Positions 54,778 through 64,000 of a stretch of DNA of 64,000 nucleotides are shown one piece after another (the stretch's first letter is position 1; each line of letters starts with the position of its first letter). The stretch covers positions 27,366,945 through 27,430,944 of the forward strand of contig OV884059.1 of NCBI GenBank assembly GCA_930367215.1. Reading direction: 5' to 3'. A program made the position numbers and the translations under genes. Origin of the DNA: Pollenia angustigena (taxonomy: Eukaryota > Arthropoda > Insecta > Diptera > Polleniidae). Under the pieces are notes generated by a model. The model was not told the origin of the DNA and did no database searches. It saw nothing but the letters and a program-made list of their open reading frames with translations.

Positions 54778-56137
54778 GGCCCATTTTCACAACTTATCGA
54801 TAGCTAAAAGTAGACTTTTTTTTTTTTTTTACTGTTAGGACCAGCACTCAGGGGATGACCCCTACTAATGCATTGCATTGTGTTGGAACTAGGAAAATAG
54901 GTTATGGGAAGGAGGATAGAGGGAGTAGTGTTTGTGAACATTCGATTTGAACTTAATCATGTCGTAAGTGAGAGGGAAGACTTCTGCAGGAAGGTTATTC
55001 CACATACGAACAGTCCGGGAAAAAAACGAATTCTCTCTGTAATGCGTTGTACGATTCACCTGCCAATCGACCACATAAGGATGGGCTCTTGAGGAAAAAC
55101 GTGTATTACGAACAAATGTACGGGTTTCGGGAACCAGATCCCTGATTTCGTCGGAACACATCCCATTGTAGTAACGATAAAACAGGCAAATACAACCCAC
55201 ATTGCGACGGTGCTCAAGGGAGTCAATAGAATTGGTTACCCTTCTGTCACCAATGAGTACCCTCGCCCTCTCCTGCACGCGGTCGAGAAGCTCCAAAATA
55301 GACTTTGAAGCACCGGCCCACACATGAGAGTTGTATTCCATACGCGGTCGGATATAGGTGGTATAAATAGTAAGGAGATCAGATGGAGTGAAGTATATCC
55401 TACACCGAGGCACTTGAATGCTTCTTTCGACACCTTGAATATATGTTCAGTCCATCGGACGTCACATTGTATCCTCATGCCCAGAACATCAAGAGATTCT
55501 GATTCCTCAATAACTATACCACCCATATATACAGATGAGGCACCTTGGTTTGTCGCGCGTTTATGCGTAAGCACGCAACATTGGGTTTTTCGGGCATTAA
55601 AATCGACCCTATTTGCACGACCCCATTCCGAGACTATGTCAAGGTCTCGGCCAAGCGTATCATTCATATTCTGCCTCATAGCAACGACATCGGATACGCT
55701 TGGTCTGCACTCGAATGAGTACGAATGGCAAAGGTTGCTGTCATCTGCAAAAGAGTAGATAGGGTTGGAAGTTTGACAAAGGAGGTCATTTAGAAAGATA
55801 AGAAATAGAGTAGGAGAAAGAACGGAGCCTTGCGGTACACCTGAATGAATCTTGAACTCGTTTGACGAAACCCCATCTATAACAACTCGTATAGTGCGAT
55901 CTCTGAGAAAACTCGATATAAATCGAGAGAAATTATCACCGACACCAAAAGTAGACTTTAACCGGCCTTATTAAAAGTTTCCCATTATTAAAACTTTACT
56001 TTAACCTTAAGGGAGCGATAAAATAAATTAAGATTCATCCTATCTGGTAGATAAAGTTAAAGTTGTAACAATGGAACACTTTTTATATGGCCGATAAAAT
56101 CCCACCTTTAGCTATCGGTAAGTTGTGAAAACGGGTC
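54778..56137. mobile_element. TA-flanked MITE, split by a LINE insertion
   Basis: GGCCCATTTTCACAACTTAT at 54778 and the complement of GACCCGTTTTCACAACTTAC ending at 56137, flanked by TA. The inverted ends are about 45 bp long and include CGATAGCTAAA. Without the LINE (54819-55946) and the duplicated bases the element would be about 220 bp. It is non-coding. Confidence 0.75.
54819..55946 (-). pseudogene. CR1/Jockey-group LINE, 5'-truncated, inside the MITE
   Basis: Inserted with the duplication AAAAGTAGAC (54806-54815 and 55947-55956) and a poly(A) tail (T-run at about 54816-54830). The - strand reads from 55946: FSRFISSFLRDRTIRVVIDG, HSGVPQGSVLSPTLFLIF, IYSFADDSNLCHS (catalytic Asp pair), RVDFNARKTQCCVLTHKRAT, KCLG, then after a frameshift near 55405 YFTPSDLLTIYTTYIRPRME, HVWAGAS and MWNNLPAEVFPLTYDMIKFK to a stop at 54889. 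The C-terminal half of the reverse transcriptase is thus nearly open, with one frameshift, and no RNase H follows. It is unrelated in sequence to the Jockey copies above. It is younger than the MITE it split. Confidence 0.88.
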
Positions 56138-56420
56138 TAAGTCTTACTTGTAACAATATCAAAGCTTAAACCAAACACCAACAATAAACAGCGAGTTTAT
56201 CTTTTCTTACATCCCCCTACAATTGGTTGGGTTCTTTCCGACTCGAATTGTAGTTGTAAGTGGGTTAAAAGAAAAAACAAAATTTTAAAACAAACCATGT
56301 TTTTAGTTCAGAAAGTGGGTTTTCAAAATATATAAACCACATACCTTTTTAAATTTTTTTAAAAATGGTCGGTAGGTCAAACCAATAATGAACCGACGAT
56401 ATGTGAATAGAAGTTGTAAA
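56138..56420. other. Intronic sequence
   Basis: No gene recognised. Confidence 0.35.
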
Positions 56421-56515
56421 GAGAAACATTTTCTTCCGGCACTGGCAGGACACAAATATTTGATAAATTATTGTTAGTTCATGTTCAATATATGAAGATT
56501 CAATAAATAAATACT
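56421..56515 (+). mobile_element. Jockey-type 3' UTR fragment (copy 5)
   Basis: GGCACTGGCAGGACACAAAT, ATTATTGTTAGTTCATGTTC and TATGAAGATTCAATAAATAA match the 3' UTR and poly(A) signal of the copies ending at 8737 and 29508. No coding part is left. Confidence 0.8.
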
Positions 56516-57209
56516 GAGAACAAATGACGAAAGTAAATTTTCTTTATCACAATTTTTTTTTTTTCTTTTTACTTAATTAAAATAAAACTTTATTAAAAAG
56601 TTCCATACACTGTTACTAAAATATTTATATTAGAAATTTATTTAACTTTCATAAACACTCACCCAGCCACTCTGAGCTCAATGTTACGAAAGTTTATTGA
56701 AAATAAATTGTAGAAGCAAAAAAAGAGAAAAATATGCAAATGACATCAAATAGAAATTGTGGCATCTACGACTACCAAAAAAAAAAATGCTGCCACAACA
56801 AATTTTTTCTACGCACTGGTCGGTCAGCAAAACAAAAACAAAAAAAACAAACTTTTATATAAATTTTATATTTATTTTATGGCATTGATTTCAAATTTAT
56901 TAAAATAAATGCAACAAAATGCATTTGATAGATAAAGTGGTGTATGTGTGTGTGTGTGTGTGTCTGTGTTGGTTTTCATAGAAATTATTGTCAAATAATA
57001 ATAAGCAAAAAAAAAAAAAAAAAAATGTGGAAATTTTTTTGGTTTCCATTGATGTCATATTTTTATATGGACATCAAGTTTTATTTAAACAATTTCAATT
57101 AATTTGTGAAAAAAATGTTTATGAGACCGAATGGAGTATAAAAAAAATTAATTTAATAATTTAAGGGAATGAGAATGTGTCATACTAAATTAAACAAAAA
57201 AAAAAAAAC
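56516..57209. other. AT-rich intronic sequence
   Basis: No gene. A (TG)n microsatellite lies at about 56943-56965 and A-runs at about 57008-57024. Confidence 0.5.
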
Positions 57210-57885
57210 AAGTAAGAAAGTATAGTCGGTTATGCCCGACCATATGATACCCTACACCACAGTATTAAAAAACACATCATGCTTATATGTCCATATAAAT
57301 ATGGATTTATCTATGTTTATAAAAGTCATTAAAATAGGTTTAAAAGTTTGTGAGATGCAGAAATTGCCCCCTACCTCCCCTTGTGGTCCTATTTTTGAAA
57401 AACTGTATAGCTTATGTGTCCATATAGATATGGATCTATCTACGTTTTGAATTTCATTAAAATCGGTTTGAGAGGCAGAAATTGACCCTATCTCCCCTCG
57501 TGGTCCTATTTTTTAAAAACTGCATCCCTTTTATGTCCATAAAGATATGGTTCTATGTATGTTTTAAATGTCATTAAAATCGGTTGATAGTTTCTGAGAG
57601 GAAGATATTTCCCCCTATCTTCCCTCGTGGTCCTACGATTTAGCCCATTTTCAATAGGCTTGGTCCTTATGCCAATAAGAACCTATGTCCCAAATTTTAT
57701 CAAATTATATCCAAAATTGCGACCTGTACTTTGCGCACAAGGCTACATGGACAGCCAGCCAGCCTGCCTGCCAGCCTGCCAGCCAGCCAGCCGGACGGAC
57801 ATCGTTAGTTCGACTCAGAAAGTGATTCTGAGTCGATCGGTATACTTTAAGGTGGGTCTAGGACCAATATTTTAAGGCGTTACAC
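57210..57885. repeat. Dispersed transposon-type repeat with ~120-130 bp internal repeats
   Basis: It begins near AAGTAAGAAAGTATAGTCGG and TATGCCCGACCATATGATAC. Three internal copies of a unit with TGTCCATATAGATATGGATC, TTAAAATCGGTT and CTCGTGGTCCTA follow, then a CAGCCAGC/CTGCCTGC-rich tract. CGACTCAGAA and TTCTGAGTCG at about 57812-57836 form a 10 bp-stem hairpin, followed by GTATACTTTAAGGTGGGTCT. I recall similar sequences as common dispersed repeats in fly genomes, but the family is not named here. The short open frames inside are not genes. Confidence 0.55.
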
Positions 57886-57999
57886 ACATCAGGTAAACTG
57901 TTACGTTTTTACTTCATGAAACTTTTACAAAATTTATTCACTGTTGTTAATAAGGAACTGAATGTCTCTGAAAAAACTTAACTAAACAATTATGAGTTA

Positions 58000-58256
58000 A
58001 GGCCAAACTATAATATGCTTAAGTTGGCTTAAGCAATTTTGCGAATACATGTTATACCTATGGGTCGAGCCATATTGAACTTAAGAAAACATTTTGGTTA
58101 ATTTTATGAAACTGGCATTTGCTTAAGCAAGGTGCGAAACATATCGCACTTTCCATACGGAATAAAAAATTTTTTGATTTTATTTTTTTCTTAAATGCTT
58201 TTTTTGTTTGTTTTGAGAGTAGCTTAAGCCAGCTTATGCATATTATAGTTGGGCCT
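58000..58256. mobile_element. Harbinger-type MITE with TTA duplication
   Basis: AGGCCAAACTATAATATGCT at 58000 is mirrored by the complement of AGGCCCAACTATAATATGCA ending at 58256. TTA lies on both sides (57997-57999, 58257-58259). The 257 bp length and 3 bp TTA duplication fit PIF/Harbinger. GCTTAAG words repeat inside. Confidence 0.75.
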
Positions 58257-58472
58257 TTAGCTTGTATTTACAGTTTACAACCATTCTAGTATATTCAAGA
58301 ACCATTCTAGTCGATTTTAGAACTTTCTGTTCGAATTATTTTAACATGACTTTTATACATCAAAATCTAAAGTCTATCTTAAGGCGAAACAAATTTTTGA
58401 TTCCATTTACTGGAAAGTTCCATACAGTGGAGTTTATAACAATTTAACACTAATACGACAAAACTATAAATA

Positions 58473-59405
58473 TTGGGTGATTTTTTAGCTATTATCTTTT
58501 TGGCAACACTGGTTTAAACAGCTGACGCACGTTTCGTGTTTTGTTTCACTGTCGAACATCTTCAGTTTGGTCTATAATTTAACCATGAATCGTCTTACAA
58601 ACGAACAACGCTTGCAAATTATTGAATTTTATTATCAAAATGCGTGCTCCATTAAGAAAGTACATCGCGCGCTACTTTCGAAAAATTGTGTTCAGCGACG
58701 AAGCTCATTTTTGGCTCAATGGGTACGTTAATAAGCAGAATTGTCGATTTTGGAGTGAAGATCAGCCAGAAGCATTGCAAGAGCTACCAATGCATCCAAA
58801 AAAAGTCACACTTTGGTGCGGTTTATGGGCTGATGGCATCATTGGACCGTACTTCTTCAAAGATAATGCGAATCGTAACGTAACTGTGCATGGTGAGCGC
58901 TACCGTGAGATAATATCCACCTTTTTTTTGCCCAAAATGTAAGAGCTTGACTTGATTACACGTGGTTTCAACAAGACGGTGCCACATGCCACACAGCACG
59001 CTTAACAATAGACTTATTGAGAGGCGAGTTCGGTGAACATTTTATTTCACGTTTGGGACCGGTCAATTGGCCGCCTAGATCGTGCGATTTAACGCCTTAA
59101 CATTTTTTTTTGTGGGGCTATCATGTCATCTCTATACACACATGCCCGCTTCAATTGACGCATTGGAAGACAACATTGAAGCATTTATTCATGAGATACC
59201 GGCCGAAATGTTGGAAAGAGTATGCCAAAATTGGACTAAGCGGATGGACCATTTGAGGCGCAGTCACGGTCAACATTTGCATGAAATAATCTTCAAACAT
59301 TAAATTAAATGGACCGTTCTATCGATTTAAATAAAGATTTCATGAATTTTTCTGAATTTTATGGGTTTTTTTTAACTCTCCTATAGCTCTTAAAAAATCA
59401 CACAT
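58473..59405 (+). mobile_element. Tc1/mariner (DD41D-type) element, internally deleted, second copy
   Basis: TTGGGTGATTTTTTAGC at 58473 and CTTAAAAAATCACACAT ending at 59405, flanked by TA (58471-58472, 59406-59407). The same family and similar length as the element at 45912-46805, opposite strand. Confidence 0.88.
58585..59303 (+). pseudogene. DD41D-type mariner transposase, disrupted (second copy)
   Basis: From ATG 58585: MNRLTNEQRLQIIEFYYQNA, then RALL followed by a junction. After it, YFRKIVFSDEAHFWLNGYVN resumes in a different frame, so the region between the N-terminal helix-turn-helix and the first Asp is missing, as in the 46 kb copy but with a breakpoint a few codons earlier. It continues QELPMHPKKVTLWCGLWADG and IIGPYFFKDNANRNVTV to a stop after LPKM near 58940. 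The second Asp block is frameshifted (GFNKTVPHATQHA). The third block is damaged. The C-terminal part HMPASIDALEDNIEAFIHEI is readable to 59303. Relatives with a full-length gene would be about 340 residues (family knowledge). Confidence 0.85.
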
Positions 59406-59407
59406 TA

Positions 59408-59769
59408 GTTCTTGGATAAAACTAATTTCGTAACAATAAATTGCACTTGATTTAAATTATTGAATAGACTATGTGCAAAACTATGAGCTAGAATATATTG
59501 AGGTAAATCAAATAGTAGACTAAAGTGCAGAGTATATACTGATATATAGGGCAGGCTTTAGACTCGAGTTCAGTGAAGGCTAGACTGTAATACCAACTAA
59601 AGACAAAATTATGTTTAAAGGCTATAAACTATACTTTAATGACTATAATAATAACTATAGTGCAGACTGAAGACTAGACTTTTTATGGTGAAGACTATAA
59701 ACTAGACTTTCATAAGAACTAAAAATTAAACTACATTCTTAACTCTTGAATGTATATAAAGCTCAAACG
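59408..59769. repeat. Degenerate GACTATA/CTAGACT simple repeat
   Basis: From about 59465 to 59735 the words AGACTA, ACTATA, CTAGACT and GAAGACT recur irregularly, the remains of a simple repeat. No gene. Confidence 0.5.
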
Positions 59770-60580
59770 AAAACGCACGATATTAATTGTAAATAAAACA
59801 AAAAGTTTTCAGAGAATTTTCTTAATATTTCTTATTTCTGGTGGAAGGATCTATGAAAATTATGTGTGAAACAAAATATCGCCCCAAATGCTCGCCCAAT
59901 AGTCCATATTTTTAATGACTCTGAGACATAATTAAGTTTAATGTCGTTAATGTGCCGAATCATCGCATCCTTTAGCTCTCGAATTGTTAAGCTTATTGAC
60001 GTACACTTTTTCTTTTAAATATCCCCAAAGAAAGAAGTCCAACGGTGTCAAATCCCACGATCGTGATGGCCAATTAACATCTGTGTGACCAGTGTTACTA
60101 TCCTGTTGCAATCACACATCGTTTATAACCATATCCTCGAATTCTGGCCAACAGAAGTCCGTAATCATCTCGCTATAGCGAATACAATACACTGCAACTG
60201 CTTGGCCGAACTCATTTTTGTAGAAGTAAGGCCCGATGACGCCGCCAGTCCATTAACCGCAACAATTAGGCACTCTTTGTGGATGTATCGTCTTTTCAAC
60301 AATCACTCATGTATTCTCATTTGCCCAAATGGTGCAATTCTGCTTGTTAACGATTCCGCTGAGGTGAAAGTATGCCTCATCGCTGACGATAAAGTGCACG
60401 AAATTAATTTTGATTTGAACGCCCATTTTCGTAAAAGGCTTAAACAATCTTAAGGCGCTGCTTAATTGTGTAACTGTCCATGGTTGAATTTGTCAAACAC
60501 TGAAACACAGAAATGTCAAATAAAGTTGGGCAAAAAGCTTGACGTTGAGGTGTAACTCACAACTAACATCGTGCATTATG
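59770..60580 (-). pseudogene. DD41D-type mariner transposase relic, twice deleted
   Basis: Starts on the - strand near 60482: MDSYTIKQRLKIV, stop, AFYENGRSNQN, then directly FIVSDEAYFHLSGIVNKQNC, so the region between the N-terminus and the first Asp is gone. It continues VIVEKTIHPQRVPNCCG, GGVIGPYFYKNEFGQAVAV, MITDFCWPEFEDMVINDV, LQQDSNTGHT (second Asp block, altered), joined to VNWPSRSWDLTPLDFFLWG with about 20 residues lost, then KEKVYVNK. Several stops. It belongs with the relics at 22.9 kb and 63.5 kb (MERYTIEQ subfamily). Confidence 0.82.
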
Positions 60581-60599
60581 GTAGGACCACCCTTTAGCA

Positions 60600-61281
60600 T
60601 ATACAAATAGCCAGGTACAGCGTGCTTTTTTTTTATTTTATTTTTTAAAACCAAAAAAAAAAAAATCTTATTTCCTTGTTTTCAAAATTATGCTGTCTAT
60701 GAATTTTAAATTGCCTTAATATTATTTTGACCCCAATTTGCACTTTTTCGTCATTTTTCTTATTAAACACTTGAGCTACTAAAAACGTTCCCCTTACTTT
60801 TTTAATTTTCTTGTAATATTTATTTAAATATTGTGTGAGTGTATGAGTTTTTGTGTGTATTTGTGTGTATATTGTATGTAGTAGTTGCATTGTATACATA
60901 AGAACGCGTTTTAATTAGGTTTGTTTTGTTATTTCAATGACTTTTTTACTACATGCTCTCATAAATAATGTTTGCACATGGTCTTTCAGGCCAACTGCAA
61001 TGGCTGTAGTAGCAGCAGCAGCAACAGCAGCTACAAACATTAAGTAAATATAGTGTATAAAATCTTTTAACTTGCATTAAACACACAAGCGAAATTAAAA
61101 AAAAAACTCATGCATATACACACATTTGTGTAAAGACTCCTACACTTATGCAACAAAATGTGTGGGTGAAAAAAAAAACTAAAAAGCAAAACCCAGCAGA
61201 CAATTTATTTTGCTTTATACTAAATAAATAATGTAAGACAATTTTTATTGAAATGGTTTGTGGGTTTATTAGGAACACCTA
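60600..61281. other. AT-rich intronic sequence
   Basis: No gene. A GCAGCAGCAGCAACAGCAGC tract at about 61010-61030 and TG-rich repeats near 60830-60895. Confidence 0.45.
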
Positions 61282-61641
61282 CCCTGCAAATAAAATTGGA
61301 CCACCTGATCCATTTTGATAAAATGGACTACTCCATGGAATGGTCCGATGTAATGCAAGCATGGACCATGTCATTGCTAAAACGTGTTTGTAGTGAGACG
61401 ACATGTCTTCGTTTTTTAACGACATGCTTTCGTCAAAACTAATCCTCTTGAGTATACCATGGAGTAGTTTTAAAGCTACTCCTTAGTGGTCTAAAGGTGG
61501 GTTATATGGTCCTGCCCTAGGACATCGTAATGTTAAATAGACCATGTTTTTCCATACGTTTGGGTTACTTTTGGACTAGTCCTGGTCCCTTGTGGGCTAC
61601 TCTTTACACGCGTGTTTGGACTGGTCCTATTATTTGCAGGG
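61282..61641. mobile_element. 360 bp TA-flanked MITE
   Basis: CCCTGCAAATAAAATTGGAC at 61282 is mirrored by the complement of CCCTGCAAATAATAGGACC ending at 61641, with TA on each side (61280-61281, 61642-61643). GGACCA/TGGTCC and GACTAC/ACTAGTCC words recur throughout in both orientations. The 64-residue frame at 61248-61442 overlaps it and is judged spurious. Confidence 0.8.
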
Positions 61642-61643
61642 TA

Positions 61644-63060
61644 GCCACGGTTTCTCTTGTTGTTGGTATTATGTGTTTACGTGTGAGTGTGTGTGTAAAA
61701 TTTTAGATTTAATTTTCCAGTTTTTGTAACAAAATCTTTTTGCTCCCTGTTTTGTTTTAGTTTCTAGTTCATTTGTATTTAATAACAAAATTCGTAATTG
61801 TTTTTTGTTTAAAACCCCTTGCATACTTTTTGGGGCCAAAGTTTGCAGTAAATGCAAATAATTACATTTTGTTAATGTTTTTCATATATAAACTTACACA
61901 TACATTTGCATTTCAACTAACACATTAAAATATTCAGAGTAACCCAGTGGATTAATTGAGCTCTTATGCATACACTGGGTTTTTGTGTTTATTTTTTCTA
62001 ATTTTCTCCCCCCTCTCGGTGAAAGCTTGTGTTTTCCCAAAGTGAAAACAAAAGTAATTTTTTTGCAACAAACATATTCAAATAAGAATAGAAATGGAAA
62101 TATTCATTTAGTTTTGGGTTTGTTTTTTTTTTTTTTAATAAAATGCACTTCAAATGAAATTATAATAAATAAACGAAATTAAAAATTACCTAAAAGTATG
62201 CTTTAGATTTCAGTTTGTTTATTTTTAAATGTATATGAATAAGATTTTACAAATTAAATTGGCTTTTAAAAATTTTTATTTTTTTAAATTAAACCGAAAT
62301 CAAAAAAATTGAATGGTTTCTCCCTTAAGTTGTCCGGTCCTTTCCCTTGAATGTAGGCTTTATATTTCCTAAGCCTTTTTTTTAATTTAACTGGAAAACC
62401 CCACTACTTCATTAACGTTTCCCTTTCGTTCGTGGATATACATATTTATATGCCAAGGTTTATGTTTCTAGGTTTTAACAAAAAAATTACCAACATTTTT
62501 CATTATTATTATAGAAATATCAAAAAGTACCATATTTTGAACGGAAAAGTAAAAGAATCTTTTTTTAAGTTTTTTTTTTAATTTTTTAGATAAGTTATGT
62601 AAATGATGTTATTTATATTGGTTTAAGAGATAGATGGTGTGCCAAAAAAGTTCCAAAATACAGAGTTAATCCGTTTACTTCCCAAAAGGGCCGAATTTCA
62701 AAAAAGTACCAGACACCGCTTATTTTTTTATTTAAAACTTTGGGCCAAACACGACTTAAATTTGTACAAACAGCTTCACCACATCGCTATTGCCATTACA
62801 CAAAAGCCATTTATAATAATAATTATCCCCAAAAATCCCCATCGAAAAAAGTGTGTTTCCCCCAAAAGATCCAATTAGGATTTTCAGGTGTTTCAGGTGT
62901 TTAGACTTTGCGATGATGAATTAGTCAGTCTGTAATGCAACAACGAATATACAATTAAAATAATATTAATCTTTGTATTTTTTGAAACCCCCCTTTAAAT
63001 ATGCTTTAAGTATCCAAGAGTTAATTTAAATAACACTAAACCACTGACAAAAATGTGAAA
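61644..63060. other. AT-rich intronic sequence
   Basis: No supported gene. One copy of the 16-nt motif lies on the - strand (CCTAAAAGTATGCTTT at about 62191). A short doublet TTTCAGGTGTTTCAGGTGTT is at about 62883. Confidence 0.45.
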
Positions 63061-63073
63061 TGAAAATTGTAAG

Positions 63074-63924
63074 TCAGCATTTTTTTTTTTGAGAAGTGGG
63101 CGTTGCAACTCCTATACAAAGAGCCATTATTTTGTTAGCTGTGTGGTAAGTGGCACCGTCCTGTTGAAACCACATATCGTTCACATCCATATCTTCCAAT
63201 TCGGGCCATAAAAAGTTCGTTATCATCTCACGATAGCGATCACCATTCACAGTAATTGCCTGACCGGCCTCATTTTGGAAAAAATACGGCCCGATGATGC
63301 CGCCAGCCCATAAACAGCACCAAACAGTCACTCTTTGTTGGTGCATTGGTTTTTCGACAAACACTCTTGGATTATCATTCGCCCAAATGTGGAAATTCTG
63401 CTTATTGGCGAATCCATTGAGGTGAAAATGTGCCTCATCACTGAAGATGATTTTCTTCGAAAATTTGTCATCCACTGTTGCCATTTCTTGTCACCATTCT
63501 AACCATTGACGACGTTTGGAATAGTCAAGAGTCTTGAGTCAATTGCACCTTGTTAGCGTGTAAATGCGAGTCTTTATGCATAATCTTCATCAACGACGAG
63601 CATGAGAGATGCAATTGTTGGGCACAACAAATATAGCTCATAGCAACAATGAGTTGAGATGGACGGCTCTTAAGCAACACTTTCGCGAACAGCAGCAATA
63701 TTTTCTGCAGTAAGAGCTGTACGAGCATGCACTGGTGTTTTTACATCTTCTTCAGACCCGGTTTGCTCAAATTTTTGCACGATTTTTCTGATTGTACGCA
63801 CATTTGGACGATTAAATTGACCGAAAAAATCAAGAAGTGCACAATATGCATTTTGATTTGAACGTCTATTTTCATAATAAGCCTGGATAACTTTAACGCG
63901 TTGCTCGATTGTGTATCTTTCCAT
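63074..63924 (-). pseudogene. DD41D-type mariner transposase relic, N-terminal part retained
   Basis: From ATG 63924: MERYTIEQRVKVIQAYYENR, NRPNVRTIRKIVQKFEQTGS and TALTAENIAAVRESVA to a stop near 63670. Relics of the linker then follow in other frames (DSHLHANKVQLTQDS). From 63484: MATVDDKFSKKIIFSDEAHF (first Asp), NKQNFHIWANDNPRVFVEKP, WCCLWAGGIIGPYFF, VNGDRYREMITNFLWPELED and WFQQDGATYHTANKIMA (second Asp). The end (ALCIGVATPTSQKKKC) replaces the region with the third Asp, which is missing. Unlike the other relics it keeps both N-terminal helix-turn-helix halves. The outer end of the element probably lies just past 63960 and may be cut by the window edge. Confidence 0.85.
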
Positions 63925-64000
63925 GGTTCGAATTGAGTTAGTCTAAAGTTCAGAAATGTCAAATGAAATGCAGAAAAAACTTGACGTTTAGATGTTGTTC

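Noticed and set aside
55324..55758. 144-residue + strand frame
   Set aside because: Antisense to the reverse transcriptase with the FADDS motif on the - strand.
57232..57875. Short + strand open frames in the dispersed repeat
   Set aside because: They follow the internal repeat units and show no domain.
61010..61030. CAG repeat as a polyglutamine exon
   Set aside because: Too short, no open frame extends from it, no splice context; it is a microsatellite.

Overview
This is a 64 kb, strongly AT-rich, gene-poor stretch of animal nuclear DNA. The only host coding sequence I recognise is one 171 bp exon on the + strand at 35100-35270. It has clean splice sites on both sides and encodes the start of the E1 (growth-factor-like) domain of an amyloid-precursor-protein-like protein, Appl of flies. 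The exon closely resembles the Drosophila protein, and the transposons are of dipteran type (Jockey and LOA-like LINEs, DD41D Tc1/mariner, piggyBac, hAT, Harbinger, Helitron). This points to a higher fly with a large, transposon-inflated genome, perhaps a calyptrate. The species is not determined. I infer that positions 1-35099 and 35271-64000 are two very long Appl introns.

Layout. 1-3.6 kb: small hAT-like element, G-tract tandem repeat, hAT-like repeat, mariner relic. 3.7-9.85 kb: a hAT-type foldback element (8 bp target duplication) split by a nearly full-length Jockey-type retrotransposon (ORF1 open, ORF2 with three lesions) and by an unclassified retroposon-like repeat. 9.9-11 kb: piggyBac transposase relic. 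11-19.4 kb: AT-rich intron with MITEs, a tRNA-like SINE head, a second copy of the unclassified repeat interrupted by an 843 bp TA-flanked element, and a LOA-like LINE relic. 19.4-23.3 kb: Harbinger-like element with a Myb-like protein fragment, MITEs, DD41D mariner relic. 23.9-27.2 kb: three inverted-repeat elements, two of them full of GTCGT/CGACA motifs. 27.5-32.5 kb: second Jockey copy inside a MITE, LOA-like RNase H relic, third Jockey copy that is internally deleted. 32.5-33.7 kb: Helitron-like element. 35.1 kb: the exon. 35.7-37.7 kb: large 31 bp tandem array. 39.4-43.5 kb: hAT and MITE elements. 44.7-47.7 kb: degenerate second array carrying a mariner and a LOA relic. 48.9-50.05 kb: 1178 bp inverted-repeat element with a pogo-like element inside. 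51.3-54.3 kb: third 31 bp array, fourth Jockey copy with nested elements. 54.8-56.5 kb: another LINE inside a MITE. 57.2-64 kb: dispersed repeat, Harbinger-type MITE, three mariner relics, TA-flanked MITE.

No complete, intact transposon was found. The transposons do not work as a system, but their nesting gives a readable relative history. Exact target-site duplications let many boundaries be fixed to the base. The signals that known families do not explain are a same-strand 16-nt motif (near AAAGCATACTTTTAGG) scattered more than twenty times through both introns, and three arrays of related 31 bp units rich in ATCGATA-type sequence. I saw no CRISPR array, rRNA or functional tRNA gene.
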